Assembly (NCBI RefSeq): GCF_003957295.1
Contig: NZ_RQPJ01000003.1
Coordinates: forward strand, 627,135-691,134
Length of the DNA: 64,000 nt
Source: Arenibacter aquaticus
GTDB lineage: Bacteria; Bacteroidota; Bacteroidia; Flavobacteriales; Flavobacteriaceae
Direction: 5' to 3'
Shown: piece after piece, positions 38,101-46,976 of the stretch
Layout of the letters: each line of letters starts with the position of its first letter
Numbering within the stretch: the first letter of the stretch is position 1
Notes under the pieces: generated by a model
What the model saw: the letters and a program-made list of their open reading frames with translations, nothing else
What the model was told of the DNA's origin: nothing
Databases searched by the model: none
Program-made: the position numbers and the translations under genes

Positions 38101-39566
38101 GCACCTAGCATGGCAAACCCAAAGGTAAACGCCATAGGACGGAACATCTTTCCTTCAACTCCTGTTAAAAAAAGAATAGGAGCAAAAACGATTAGAATGA
38201 TGATTTGCCCAAAAAAGGCAGAGCCCATCATGGTACTTCCTGCATCATAGGCGACTTTATCCATGACGCCTTGATTGAATTTTAGCTTTCCGGAACGTAT
38301 TCGTTTTTGAATTTCATAAACCGTCCCTTCTATGATAATTACCGCTCCGTCTATAATAATTCCAAAATCGATAGCTCCCAAGCTCATTAGGTTGGCCCAA
38401 ACACCAAATTGTTTCATCAAGATAAAAGCAAAGAGCAACGATAGGGGTATGGTTGTGGCGGTTATCAATCCGCCCCTTAAACTTCCCAATAAAAAGACCA
38501 ATGCAAAAATGACAATAAGTGCGCCTTCCAAAAGGTTTTGTGTTACGGTACTGGTAGTTCGTTCTATGAGATTGCTTCTATCCAAAAAGGGTTTGATTTC
38601 CAACCCTTCAGGTAAAGACTTTTCAACGTTTTGCATTCTTTCCTGAACATTGGCAATCACTTTATTAGGATTGGCTTCTTTCATCATTAACACCATTCCG
38701 CCAACGGCTTCACGACCATCTTGGGTAAAGGCTCCGTAACGTACTTGGTTTCCAAATTGTACTTTTTCCGCAGCATCTCCTATTGTAATCGGGAGTCCAT
38801 TTTCATTTTTTATGGAGATGGCCATGATATCACCCAAAGACCTTATGAGTCCTTCCCCTCGGATGAAGTTTGCCATTTTGTTTTTTTCAATATAGGCACC
38901 TCCTGTATTGACATTGTTCCTTTCTAAAGCGGCAAATACCTCGGATATGGAAACACCTATGGCATTTAGCTTTTCGGGGTTTATGGCTATTTCGTATTGT
39001 TTTATATGACCTCCAAATGAGTTGACTTCCACAACACCATCCAACAGGGTCATTTGGCGTTTTACGATCCAATCCTGGATGGTACGTAAATCGGTAGGGG
39101 AGTATTTGCTTTCAAAACCCTTTTTGGGTTTTATGGTATATTGGTATATTTCCCCTAACCCGGTAGTAATTGGTCCCATGGAAGGATTCCCGAATTTTTC
39201 TGGGATGCTTTCCCTAACCTCGTTCAGCTTCTCCTGTACCAATTGTCTGGGTTTGTAAATGCCCATGTCATCATCGAATACGATGGTCACTACGGAAAGT
39301 CCAAAACGGGAAATGGAACGGATTTCGGTTACATTGGGCAAGTTGCCCATGGCCAGTTCCACGGGATAGGTCACGAATTGTTCGATATCTTCGGTAGCGA
39401 GGTTTTCAGATACGGTGATGACCTGTACCTGGTTGTTTGTGATATCTGGCACCGACCCCAGATTTACGGTAGACATGGACCAAATACCGGTTATGATAAG
39501 AGCCAATGTCAGTAGTCCAACAATAAATTTATTATTGATGGAGAATACAATGATTTTATTTATCAT
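35127..39566 (-). CDS. CzcA-type heavy-metal RND pump fused to a CzcC/TolC-like channel
   Basis: A 1479-residue fusion. Residues 1-1045 form an HME-RND pump with 12 membrane helices. DFGIIIDGAVIIIEG near 400 holds the acidic residues typical of divalent-cation (Zn/Co/Cd) pumps rather than the copper/silver type. After a short linker, a hydrophobic segment with a signal-like end (AIAIVIIIGCILGFAIPASA, about 1062-1081) precedes a TolC-like outer-membrane factor (1085-1479, SLEKAKKMAIANYPSLKAAK and a long helical hairpin). Cleavage after ASA would release the outer-membrane part; such fusions recur in Bacteroidetes. It is co-directional with the adaptor gene. Confidence 0.92.
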   Translation of the reverse strand: MINKIIVFSINNKFIVGLLTLALIITGIWSMSTVNLGSVPDITNNQVQVITVSENLATEDIEQFVTYPVELAMGNLPNVTEIRSISRFGLSVVTIVFDDDMGIYKPRQLVQEKLNEVRESIPEKFGNPSMGPITTGLGEIYQYTIKPKKGFESKYSPTDLRTIQDWIVKRQMTLLDGVVEVNSFGGHIKQYEIAINPEKLNAIGVSISEVFAALERNNVNTGGAYIEKNKMANFIRGEGLIRSLGDIMAISIKNENGLPITIGDAAEKVQFGNQVRYGAFTQDGREAVGGMVLMMKEANPNKVIANVQERMQNVEKSLPEGLEIKPFLDRSNLIERTTSTVTQNLLEGALIVIFALVFLLGSLRGGLITATTIPLSLLFAFILMKQFGVWANLMSLGAIDFGIIIDGAVIIIEGTVYEIQKRIRSGKLKFNQGVMDKVAYDAGSTMMGSAFFGQIIILIVFAPILFLTGVEGKMFRPMAFTFGFAMLGAIFLCLTYVPMMSALFMKPVKNKNNWFGKFESWLEKISDNIIGGIQKAYLPLLKGALKVKSLVVGAAVVLLLVSGFVFSRMGGEFVPQLDEGDLAMQALLRPGTGLTEAIDVSNKIESVLLKNFPEVKTAVARIGVADIPTDPMPMDIADMFIILEKDMYKWTSAKSKEELTDKIKDKLDSELTGVNLVFSQPVELRFNELLTGVREDVAVKLYGEDLEVLSKKAEEMAAIIQTVPGVGDVNPERTSGLPQMTVMYNRKKMAQYGLDIEKVNSYISAAFAGGNAGVIFEGEKRFDMVIRFDEEHRKSIENLRALYVDLPDGTQVPIKEVADISYVPGPMQISRDNTFRRTYVGINTRGRDVESVVTDIQQKLDAELDLPPGYYITYGGEFENLVRAKERLTIVVPIALFLIFVLLYFALKSFSQSIMIYIAIPLAAIGGIFALWLRDLPFSISAGVGFIVLFGVAVLNGLVLINRFNSLKEEGVTSIRERILTGTKERIRPIMLTATTDILGFMPMAFSSSAGAEVQRPLATVVIGGMLTATLLTLIVLPILYTFIEKREENKSKKKLSSLKPSAIAIVIIIGCILGFAIPASAQEGTLENKVILQDSLPTISLEKAKKMAIANYPSLKAAKLGIEGEKAMRKTAFDFGSTQIFTGKEEVGNGENGVSNTIGVQQQEINVFGIVPKLKLQKERIHLAENLVNLTALEVEREVSRAWANVYTKRKTFLVYKHMDSVFQDIERAARIKYKTEATSNLEYLATSNQANEVKIQIEQAFREYHKALQQLNQWFASDTLYGVPNASLESLEAPLDYSATPLENHPLLQASRQQIQVAKAVTRVQKSEFLPKFQVQYGRQQINGQSGFYQYQMGIQIPLLFGANLGRAQKAKIDKKIAEENFHTEKLKLKTAYENRREDFIKWQNSWDYYKNKALPLAKEQRRGTILAFKEGAIDYVAFLQNIRDVIRIEISAWEAFNSYLDSRNQLEYYLKNPNKN

Positions 39567-39689
39567 GTAATAAAAAGATTAATTCAGTTAAACTTTTCGC
39601 CGAAGTTTGTATGGGACAAAATCAACGAAATGAAGATGATGACCTATCGGGATAGGTCAACAGAGGATATAGTTATCCTAAAAACTGAA

Positions 39690-40004
39690 TTAAACCTGGG
39701 GTGGTTGTAGTAGGGAAAGGGTAAATTCTTTACTAACGTTATCGAAATGGATACAGGGCTCCAAAGAAATCTCAGGTGTTAAAGGTTTAAAATTTGGAAT
39801 CCCAAAATCTATAGTATGCCCATGACAACAGTGGCATGTGCAAAATGGACTGCACAGGTCAGAACTATAATTTTCGGAATGGTCAGTATGACCATCCAAA
39901 ACAATTTCCACTTGACTGTCATTGATAGGAAAACCCGTATCACTACAAGGTAGTACATTAAGTGCTAGAATATAAAATGATAATATTAGTGGTACTATTT
40001 TCAC
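39690..40004 (-). CDS. Small Cys/His-rich exported protein, DUF6660-like
   Basis: A GTG start at 40004 is chosen (VKIVPLILSF, read as Met), because it begins a typical signal peptide of about 18 residues ending LNVLPC. An ATG at 40058 would add an unlikely leader. The mature part holds DGHTDHSENYSSDLCSPF followed by CTCHCCHGH, a cluster of His and Cys fit for binding metal. Such small proteins are common upstream of CzcA-type pumps in Flavobacteria. It is 123 bp upstream of the pump gene, in the same direction. Metal binding is inferred from composition and context. Confidence 0.7.
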   Translation of the reverse strand: MKIVPLILSFYILALNVLPCSDTGFPINDSQVEIVLDGHTDHSENYSSDLCSPFCTCHCCHGHTIDFGIPNFKPLTPEISLEPCIHFDNVSKEFTLSLLQPPQV

Positions 40005-40124
40005 AATACAAAAATATAAAATTAACAATGCACAGCTTGTGCAAAGGGGTCCTATCAATTCAATACCATTTTGTTCTTTTCGCTAAATGTTCTTATAACT
40101 AAGCCTTAATTTCAAAGATTCATA

Positions 40125-40784
40125 TCACTGATGTGCTCTCATGAATACGTTCAAAACTTCAAGCACCACCATCGCCAACCCAGTAACACTCTCCTTCCTC
40201 CTACTATGCTCCGCCTCTTCCCTGTTAGACAAAAAGCCGAGTTCCAATAGCACGGCCGAGCAAATATTTTTTGTTTCCCTAAGCACTTGAAAATTGGCAT
40301 ATTTTAATCCACGTATTTTGAAATCCAAGGAACCACGGAATTCCTTCAACATTCTTTGAGCCAATTCTTCAGACTTGAATAGAAGCTCCTTATCGGTACT
40401 TGCGTCTGGACGCGGTACATACACTTCTATTCCTTGGGCAGATTTTCTGGTAGCCTGATTGCAATGGATAGAGATAAAAACATCAGGCTTTAATGACTTG
40501 GCCAATTTTGTTCTATCCCCTAATGAAATCAAGGTATCATTGTATCGAGTCAGATAGAACTCGATTTCATTATCGAACAGTTCTTTGTTCAAGCGAATCA
40601 TTTCTTTTACGACCTCCAGAACAATGTCCTTTTCCTTTATTCCATTAACTCCAAAAGCCCCCGAATCCACTCCCCCATGCCCCGGGTCAATGACTACTAT
40701 TCTACCTCCACTTTCCTGAGCATGAGTGATAATCCCTAACAGGGCAAAGCAAATCCATAGGCAAACTATCCGAAAACGTTTCAT
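40125..40784 (-). CDS. N-acetylmuramoyl-L-alanine amidase (Amidase_3)
   Basis: A 219-residue exported protein with a signal peptide (about 1-22, ending THAQ). Zinc ligands are H in VIDPGHGG, E in KEKDIVLE and H in FISIHCNQ. The catalytic Glu lies in LLELGFLSNREEAE. The family cuts the amide between muramic acid and the stem peptide. It is divergent from the tra operon, sharing a 203-bp intergenic region with an inverted repeat, so it probably opens peptidoglycan for assembly of the transfer channel. A chromosomal housekeeping amidase would usually be larger or carry extra repeats. Confidence 0.9.
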   Translation of the reverse strand: MKRFRIVCLWICFALLGIITHAQESGGRIVVIDPGHGGVDSGAFGVNGIKEKDIVLEVVKEMIRLNKELFDNEIEFYLTRYNDTLISLGDRTKLAKSLKPDVFISIHCNQATRKSAQGIEVYVPRPDASTDKELLFKSEELAQRMLKEFRGSLDFKIRGLKYANFQVLRETKNICSAVLLELGFLSNREEAEHSRRKESVTGLAMVVLEVLNVFMRAHQ

Positions 40785-40851
40785 AAATTCAATTTTTTAA
40801 TTGCGTGTTGCACAATTTTCATCCTTTCCTTGGGTTCGTCACGAATCCGTA

Positions 40852-40881
40852 AAATTTTAACGCGCTCGGCTGTTAAAATTT
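40852..40881. promoter_or_regulatory. 10-bp inverted repeat between amidase and tra operon
   Basis: AAATTTTAAC (40852-40861) and GTTAAAATTT (40872-40881) are perfect inverted copies with a 10-bp spacer, so the dyad spans two helical turns. It lies in the divergent promoter region of the amidase and the transfer genes and could be an operator for an element-encoded regulator. Confidence 0.45.
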
Positions 40882-40987
40882 ATATGATTCCCATCGTTAT
40901 ACCAGATCCTTTAGAAATTCCTTAACGAATAATCCGATGCCTCTCCTCAAAAATGGAATTTGAGGGACATCACATAAATATCATATC

Positions 40988-41275
40988 ATGAAAAAACCGA
41001 TCAAAGTATTTGCCATTGCCCTATTGACCTCCCTATCGGCCCATTCTCAAATTGGGGGTATAGAAGATTCTGTCAACGATGTTTCGGACACCATTAGGGC
41101 CATTTTTCCAATTATCCTTGGGGTCATCTTTCTTATTGGCTTCCTGTTCAATGCAGGCCATTTTTTTGGCGAGAACTCCGATCTAAAAAAAGGGATTACC
41201 CGGGTATTGGTCTTTGTCCTTATAGCCGGAGCGGTAGTGGGCATCTTTACGTATCTAATAGGAATTGTGGTATAA
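40988..41275 (+). CDS. traE: TraE-like (DUF4134) small membrane protein, VirB2-type pilin candidate
   Basis: A 95-residue protein with a signal peptide (1-20, ending SAHSQ) and two membrane helices (about 39-58 and 70-92). This is the layout of TraE/DUF4134 proteins, thought to be the pilin-like subunit of Bacteroidetes type IV secretion. It is the first gene of the tra operon. Its stop codon shares a base with the next start (TAATG), so translation should be coupled. Confidence 0.82.
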   Translation: MKKPIKVFAIALLTSLSAHSQIGGIEDSVNDVSDTIRAIFPIILGVIFLIGFLFNAGHFFGENSDLKKGITRVLVFVLIAGAVVGIFTYLIGIVV

Positions 41276-41559
41276 TGCAAAAATTCGAGGTATATAGGAA
41301 CATCAGAAAAAAGGCCATGATATTTGGACTGTCCGTCCCTTTCTTCGCCCTCCAAATGACCTGCCTCATAGCCTCCTTAATGGTCATTATTTTTTCCTTT
41401 AACCTGTTTGTTATCATTCTGGCGTCCACTTTTAACAGCGCAGTCTATGTGATATTGACACGGGTCTCCCAAAATCCGCTTCACATCATTATCACGAGCA
41501 TATTTCCCAAAATCATAAGCAACAAAAAATCCACCCTGTTAGACTATGAAAAAGATTAA
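41275..41559 (+). CDS. traF: TraF-like (DUF4133) membrane protein, VirB3-type
   Basis: A 94-residue protein with an N-terminal charged segment (MQKFEVYRNIRKKAMIFGL) and two closely spaced membrane helices at about 14-34 and 37-58. It matches TraF/DUF4133 in size, topology and position directly before the VirB4-type ATPase. It overlaps traG by 14 bp. The role is assembly of the transfer channel in the inner membrane. Confidence 0.78.
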   Translation: MQKFEVYRNIRKKAMIFGLSVPFFALQMTCLIASLMVIIFSFNLFVIILASTFNSAVYVILTRVSQNPLHIIITSIFPKIISNKKSTLLDYEKD

Positions 41560-43960
41560 TCTCGTTGCCCAACACCCCATCCTCCATATCCGGTCCAATT
41601 TGGTCTTTGCCAACAATGGCAACGTAGTTCTATGTTATAAAGGACAACTTCCGGAAATCCACTCTCTCTCCGAAAAGGATTTTGAGGACCTGCACAATAC
41701 TTGGCTCCAGGCCCTTAAATCCTTGCCCATCGGGTGTGTGGTCCACAAACAAGATGTTTATCAAAAAAAACGCTTCTCATCAAAAAAATTGCCCGATACC
41801 ACCTTTTTGGCCAAGGCTACCCATGAGTATTTCAAAGGTCGGGAGTATATGGAACATGAGTGTTTTCTGTTTTTCATATTGGCCAGGAACAAAGCCCTGA
41901 ACAACCCAATCTATGTAAACCCTTTTCGGAATGTTCCAGCTAGTATCCACTCGGATATGGACACACAGTTAAATGCCTTTGTGGAAGCGGTAAATGATTC
42001 GGTTTCCTTTATAAACAATGGCCGTAAAATGCAGTTTGCCCCTTTGACCGAAAATGAAATTCTATCCATGACCGACTACTACTTCAATGGTTTCAACGAG
42101 GGTTTTGACACCGACATTCTTTTGGAAAGTTCCAATGTCAACATAGGAGAGCATTATTTTGATGTTCTGGCCGTAAACAGCGAATTATGTTTTGGGGGAG
42201 TCGTCCAAAGCAGTAGGCCCAATGAAAAATTCACCTCGGACGATTTCTCCTTTCATCAGGGGTTTATAGATGGTTTAGGGCTCGCCCTTAATGAGAATCA
42301 CATCGTCAACCATATCATCTACCTTGACGACAAACACAAATGGCGCAAGGTTCTGGAAAAAAGAATCGAGGAATTGAAAAAAAGCTCCAATTTCGGTTCC
42401 CAGAACAAGGTTTCGCTGTCCAAGGTCCAACAGATCCTAGACCAGATCAATGCTGATGAAAGTTCCCGAATTGTCCGCGGTCAACTCAATATTATCTATT
42501 GGGATCACGGATTGGCTAACCTTCGTAATATAGGATCAAAGATCAGGAGCGAATTCAAGGAACTTGACATTACCCCTTATTACCCTAAAGGCGAGGAACG
42601 CAAGAATTACTTCCTAAATAGTTATTTCTGCCACTCCTCCAATTTTTCAGATCAAGACCTTTATGTGACCGACCTAAAACATGCCCTATGCCTGTATATA
42701 AACACTACCAATTATAAATCGGACCCTTCAGGGATCCTATTTAACGATCGCGTCCATAACATTCCTATTATCAAGGATGTTTGGGACGAAGGAAAAAAGC
42801 GTATCAAGGCACGGAACTTTGCCATTTTCGCCCCTACCGGGGAAGGAAAATCATTTCTGGCCAATAATATCCTAAGGCAATACTTCGAGGCGGGAGTCCG
42901 TCTGGTCATTATCGATCTAGGAGGCTCCTATACAAAATTTGCCAAGCTCTATCCCGAACACTTCACCATTCTAAGATATGAAAGCGGCAAGAACCTGGGC
43001 ATCAACCCTTTTTTCGTGGAAAGTCAAAAGGACATGGACCCAGATCGTCTGGAGGACCTGGCCATGTTCATTTTTGAACTGCTGGGGACAGGCAACAAGG
43101 TGAGTAAGGCACACCAGGTCTCCCTTAAAAAAATCCTTCAATGCTACTATAAACTCGTGCATAAAGGCCATTCCCTGGACAGCTTTTATCGCTTTATGGA
43201 GAACAACCAAAAGGATTTATTGGACCAGCTTAAAATACAGTCCGATTATTTCAACATACCTGCCTTCCTGCACATTATGTCCGAATTTGTTGAGGATGGA
43301 CTCTATAGTTTCTTGTTCAACGTTAGCGAAGACCAATCCTTTCATATTGAGGACAAACGTCTGATCGTTTTTGAACTGGACGAGATCAAGGACAACAAGG
43401 AAATTCTCTCCGTGATGTTGAAACTGATCAAGTCGGCCATACAGGCTACCATATGGAAGAACCGTGCAGAAAGGGGCATCATATTGTTCGATGAATTTGC
43501 AAAACAGTTAAAATTCGACAACGTCTTGGAAAGTGTTGAATTTTACTATCAGGCCATCCGAAAACAGAACGGGGCCATAGGTATCATCCTCCAATCCATA
43601 AACCAACTGCCCAACAGTTCCACCTCGGCCAGTATCCTTGAAAACACCCAGGTAATTTATAGCCTCAACAATGAAAAAGGCTATGCCGAACTAAAAAGTA
43701 GGCTCAACCTTTCAAGCCATGACCACAATCAGTTGAAATCGATCAGAAACAACCTTACCGGCCCTAAAAAATATACAGAGGTTTTTATCAAAATAGGAAG
43801 GGAGAGCAACATTTTTAGGCTGGAGGTTCCCCCAGAGGTCCATGCCGCCTATCTAACGGATGGCGAAGAAAACGCGGCCATAATGTCCCTGTATAAAAAG
43901 ACCCAGAATATGGAGACCGCTATTAAAGAGTATATAGAACTAAAAAAAGTAACATCATGA
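41546..43960 (+). CDS. traG: TraG, VirB4-type conjugation ATPase
   Basis: An 804-residue protein. The Walker A motif is APTGEGKSF near residues 427-435 and Walker B is GIILFDEFAKQ near 645. The N-terminal 400 residues are the TraG/VirB4 domain, beginning LVAQHPILHIRSNLVFANNG. The sequence LVIIDLGGSYTKFAKLY after Walker A is typical of this group. It powers assembly and transfer at the inner membrane. It overlaps both neighbours (traF by 14 bp, traI by 4 bp). Confidence 0.94.
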   Translation: MKKINLVAQHPILHIRSNLVFANNGNVVLCYKGQLPEIHSLSEKDFEDLHNTWLQALKSLPIGCVVHKQDVYQKKRFSSKKLPDTTFLAKATHEYFKGREYMEHECFLFFILARNKALNNPIYVNPFRNVPASIHSDMDTQLNAFVEAVNDSVSFINNGRKMQFAPLTENEILSMTDYYFNGFNEGFDTDILLESSNVNIGEHYFDVLAVNSELCFGGVVQSSRPNEKFTSDDFSFHQGFIDGLGLALNENHIVNHIIYLDDKHKWRKVLEKRIEELKKSSNFGSQNKVSLSKVQQILDQINADESSRIVRGQLNIIYWDHGLANLRNIGSKIRSEFKELDITPYYPKGEERKNYFLNSYFCHSSNFSDQDLYVTDLKHALCLYINTTNYKSDPSGILFNDRVHNIPIIKDVWDEGKKRIKARNFAIFAPTGEGKSFLANNILRQYFEAGVRLVIIDLGGSYTKFAKLYPEHFTILRYESGKNLGINPFFVESQKDMDPDRLEDLAMFIFELLGTGNKVSKAHQVSLKKILQCYYKLVHKGHSLDSFYRFMENNQKDLLDQLKIQSDYFNIPAFLHIMSEFVEDGLYSFLFNVSEDQSFHIEDKRLIVFELDEIKDNKEILSVMLKLIKSAIQATIWKNRAERGIILFDEFAKQLKFDNVLESVEFYYQAIRKQNGAIGIILQSINQLPNSSTSASILENTQVIYSLNNEKGYAELKSRLNLSSHDHNQLKSIRNNLTGPKKYTEVFIKIGRESNIFRLEVPPEVHAAYLTDGEENAAIMSLYKKTQNMETAIKEYIELKKVTS

Positions 43961-44538
43961 AAAAGAAAATCAGAATACTGGGAATTGCGCTTGCCTTTGT
44001 CCTTTTAAGGCCAGCAGGCGCTGCCTGCCAGGGTATGCCGGTCTATGATAACACCAATTTTATCTCCATGACCAAATCTCTTATAGAATCTGCCAAACAG
44101 ACTTCTGAGCTATTAAAGACGGTGGAATTTTTAAAAGAGCAGAAAGAGAACATAATGAAGGTCAGCGATGTGGTAAAACAGCTCAGGGTCGTAAAGAATA
44201 TGGCGGACAACAATCGCCGTATGATCGATATCGTAAACAGGGACCTAAGGGAAATCTTGAACTCCCCTTTTATAAAGGCCGAGGAGGTCTCAAGAGTATC
44301 CAACTCCTTTAATGCTATCATAGAAAATTCACTGAGCGACCTAGATTTTATAGAACAGATCCTTTCCAACGACTATCTAAAGATGACCGATGCAGAGCGC
44401 ACTGTCCTGTTAAAGGAAAAGGAAATGAAGTCCCTTGAAATGGTGGCCGAGATCGAGGCCAAGACTAGGAGATATCGTGAGGTAATCGCATTTAGGGAAA
44501 TGCAGGATATTATCAACAGCAGGGAAATAAAATATTGA
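43957..44538 (+). CDS. traI: TraI-like (DUF4141) exported protein, VirB5-type
   Basis: A 193-residue protein with a signal peptide (about 1-24, ending GAACQG) and a mostly helical mature part. The stretch FIKAEEVSRVSNSFNAIIEN, followed by LKMTDAERTVLLKEKEM, resembles the LSMTDKER stretch of TraI/DUF4141 proteins. In CTnDOT-like operons this gene also lies between traG and traJ. It overlaps traG by 4 bp. It is probably a periplasmic or pilus-tip component. Confidence 0.75.
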   Translation: MKKKIRILGIALAFVLLRPAGAACQGMPVYDNTNFISMTKSLIESAKQTSELLKTVEFLKEQKENIMKVSDVVKQLRVVKNMADNNRRMIDIVNRDLREILNSPFIKAEEVSRVSNSFNAIIENSLSDLDFIEQILSNDYLKMTDAERTVLLKEKEMKSLEMVAEIEAKTRRYREVIAFREMQDIINSREIKY

Positions 44539-44541
44539 AAC

Positions 44542-45384
44542 ATGTCAGGAATAGTTTTAAGCATAGGGCTCGAATATGTAGATACGGTCTTCCAAACCAT
44601 TAAGAACAGTGATTTTGCACAATACACCATCACCGGGATGAAGACCCTGGCCATTCTGTTCTTCCTGATCAACATACTCAAAAAATACAATGAGGGCATT
44701 GCAAATAATGAGGGGTATACATGGGGGCTGACCCCCTCAGTACTGGCCAAGAATTTTGCTGTGGTCATACTGGTCATTTTTTCCACACAGGTGCTGGGGA
44801 TTTTCGACACTATTTTGGTGGCCATTGAGGCCCAATATCGCGACACCGCCCCTGCATTGCTTCCCTTGCAACTTCAGGATATAGACTTGGAACAGGACGT
44901 AGGCCCGATAGAGGCTGCAAAAAAGGCAATGGCCCTAATATACGAAACCTTGATAACTCCTTTGTACGGGCTAAAAATACTGGCATTTATTTTAGGGGTG
45001 TTCCTTTGGCTCATGGACCTATTTATCTATCCATTGTTTCTGGCCGAGCGTTTTTTTCTGATGGGGATCATGCAGGCCTTTTTCCCACTTGTGATCAGCC
45101 TTGCCGTATTTGAAAAGTTTAGGGCCTTGGCCTACAACTACTTTAAATTATATACCGGCATCTATATGTTGGTCCCGGCGTTTTTCCTTGTCAATGTCTT
45201 TGTCAACAATCTGTACACCGAGGTGAACGGCAATTTTTGGACCACTCTTTTTGGTTCGGATTGGGGGAGCCGTTACTATGCACCTTTAGTAAATCTGGGA
45301 TCTATCGGGTTCATTGTATTCTTAAAATTCAAATTGTACCGTAGGGCCATAGCCTTTACCATTAGGCTCTTCAGTGGGGCCTAA
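44542..45384 (+). CDS. traJ: TraJ-like polytopic membrane protein, VirB6-type
   Basis: A 280-residue protein with about six membrane helices (the clearest at 31-45, 70-92, 145-170, 172-195, 207-225 and 250-265). Position and topology match TraJ, which is the VirB6-like channel scaffold. The periplasmic-type stretch LLPLQLQDIDLEQDVG separates helices two and three. It starts 3 bp after the traI stop. Confidence 0.82.
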   Translation: MSGIVLSIGLEYVDTVFQTIKNSDFAQYTITGMKTLAILFFLINILKKYNEGIANNEGYTWGLTPSVLAKNFAVVILVIFSTQVLGIFDTILVAIEAQYRDTAPALLPLQLQDIDLEQDVGPIEAAKKAMALIYETLITPLYGLKILAFILGVFLWLMDLFIYPLFLAERFFLMGIMQAFFPLVISLAVFEKFRALAYNYFKLYTGIYMLVPAFFLVNVFVNNLYTEVNGNFWTTLFGSDWGSRYYAPLVNLGSIGFIVFLKFKLYRRAIAFTIRLFSGA

Positions 45385-45427
45385 CCAGCATCTAAACTAA
45401 ATCCAGTGTCAAAATAAAAGTACCATC

Positions 45428-46042
45428 ATGAAAACACCTTACAAAAATATCCACAACTTGCTAAGCCTTAACCGGCATATTGTGTGGTCCCTAGTGATAG
45501 GCACCACGGCAACCTGTATAATAGCCTTATTTTCCGTCTTAAAAATGCACAGGGAAATACTTCACAATGCCTTTGTTGTCAATAACAATGGAAGTGTAAT
45601 ACCATTGAAATGGGTGGCACAAAAAGAAAACCTGACCGTGGAGGCATTGTCCCATTTGGAGCTTTTCCATACCTATTTCTACAACATTGACGCCAGCAAT
45701 TATAAAAATAATTTGGGGAAGGCCCTATGGTTGGGGGACAGTTCGGTGGATGGGCTATATCGCCAAAAAAATGCGGACGGGGTATATAATCGGCTATTGC
45801 AATATTCCTTGGTGCAAAAGGTCATCCAAATCGACTCCAGGTTAGAGCTATCCTCCAAACCCTATACCTTCACCACCACTACCATCTTTGAAATCAACAG
45901 GGGAACCGTAACGGATACCTACGAACTGGTCAGCACTGGACAACTGATCCATGTAGATCGCAACTTCCCCAAAAACACCCATGGGCTTTTGATCACAAAC
46001 TATTTTGAAAAGACCTTAAAAAAATTACATCATGAAAATTGA
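45428..46042 (+). CDS. traK: TraK-like protein, VirB8-type
   Basis: A 204-residue bitopic protein with one membrane helix near residues 20-40 and a periplasmic NTF2-like domain. The stretch LTVEALSHLELFHTYFYNID, followed by ALWLGDSSVDGLYRQ, matches TraK of Bacteroidetes elements. It overlaps traM by 11 bp. It should be an inner-membrane assembly factor. Confidence 0.88.
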   Translation: MKTPYKNIHNLLSLNRHIVWSLVIGTTATCIIALFSVLKMHREILHNAFVVNNNGSVIPLKWVAQKENLTVEALSHLELFHTYFYNIDASNYKNNLGKALWLGDSSVDGLYRQKNADGVYNRLLQYSLVQKVIQIDSRLELSSKPYTFTTTTIFEINRGTVTDTYELVSTGQLIHVDRNFPKNTHGLLITNYFEKTLKKLHHEN

Positions 46043-46955
46043 AAAAAATAAAATCCTGTTCTCTTCTATATTGCTGGTCATTACATTGTTCATCATTGCC
46101 TACGCCATGATGGTGTTGGACAGTGGAGAGGATGGCAAGGAGCTGTTAAAGCAGACAGAGGTGCCAAAATTGGAACAACAGCAGGAAACGTATACCTCCA
46201 AATTGGAAGCCGTGGATAATATTGAGGAGGCGCGCACCACCAATGCACCTAGTATTTACGATGAACGAATGTTGGATTCCAATAATGTTTTCAACCCTGA
46301 TCTTAGCGATAAGGAAAAACAGCGCAAAGTGGACAGTATTTATGAACAAGGCAGGATTAGGTATAGTTCGACAATGACTAAAAACAACATCACCACCCAA
46401 ATACGGCCAAAAAAGGCCTTAATGCCAACACCCAATGAACCGGAGACTGAAGAGCCCCCATTTACTAGGGAAATGGCATTGGAACACCAACTGTTTTTTG
46501 CCTCGGCCCCACAGGCCACCTTAAAAAACTACATTGAAGAGGAAACAAATATCCACGTGCAAGTTGATGGCGACCAAGTGGTGAGGGCAAATAGCCGTTT
46601 GCAATTACGTTTATTGGAGGATATACAGCTGGGTTCCACTACGATCCCCAAGAACACTCTAATCTATGGTCTTGTGAGTTTCAAACCCAATAGAGCACTT
46701 CTCAAAATTGACAATATTGATCATATGCCCGTAAAAATGAAGGCCATTGATCTACAGGATGGATTGGAGGGCATCTATGTGGAGAACAGCTTCAGGGGTG
46801 AGGTAAAAAGGGAAATAGCCAGTGATATAGTAGAAGACATAAATGTTGTTGGCCTTCCACAATTAAGGGGTGTAAAAAACATCTTTCAGCGCAGTAATAG
46901 GAAGGTAAAAGTAAAAGTGGCCGACCATTACCAACTCATTTTAAAGGCCTATTAA
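46032..46955 (+). CDS. traM: TraM-like protein, VirB10-type
   Basis: A 307-residue protein with a single N-terminal membrane helix (8-28, ILFSSILLVITLFIIAYAMM) and a charged, Pro-rich linker. Its C-terminal domain includes FFASAPQATLKNYIEE, IPKNTLIYGLVSF and a final DHYQLILKAY, as in TraM. The family spans the envelope and links the two membranes. It overlaps traK and lies 21 bp before traN. Confidence 0.88.
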   Translation: MKIEKNKILFSSILLVITLFIIAYAMMVLDSGEDGKELLKQTEVPKLEQQQETYTSKLEAVDNIEEARTTNAPSIYDERMLDSNNVFNPDLSDKEKQRKVDSIYEQGRIRYSSTMTKNNITTQIRPKKALMPTPNEPETEEPPFTREMALEHQLFFASAPQATLKNYIEEETNIHVQVDGDQVVRANSRLQLRLLEDIQLGSTTIPKNTLIYGLVSFKPNRALLKIDNIDHMPVKMKAIDLQDGLEGIYVENSFRGEVKREIASDIVEDINVVGLPQLRGVKNIFQRSNRKVKVKVADHYQLILKAY

Positions 46956-46976
46956 ACCATCTCTAATAATATTATT

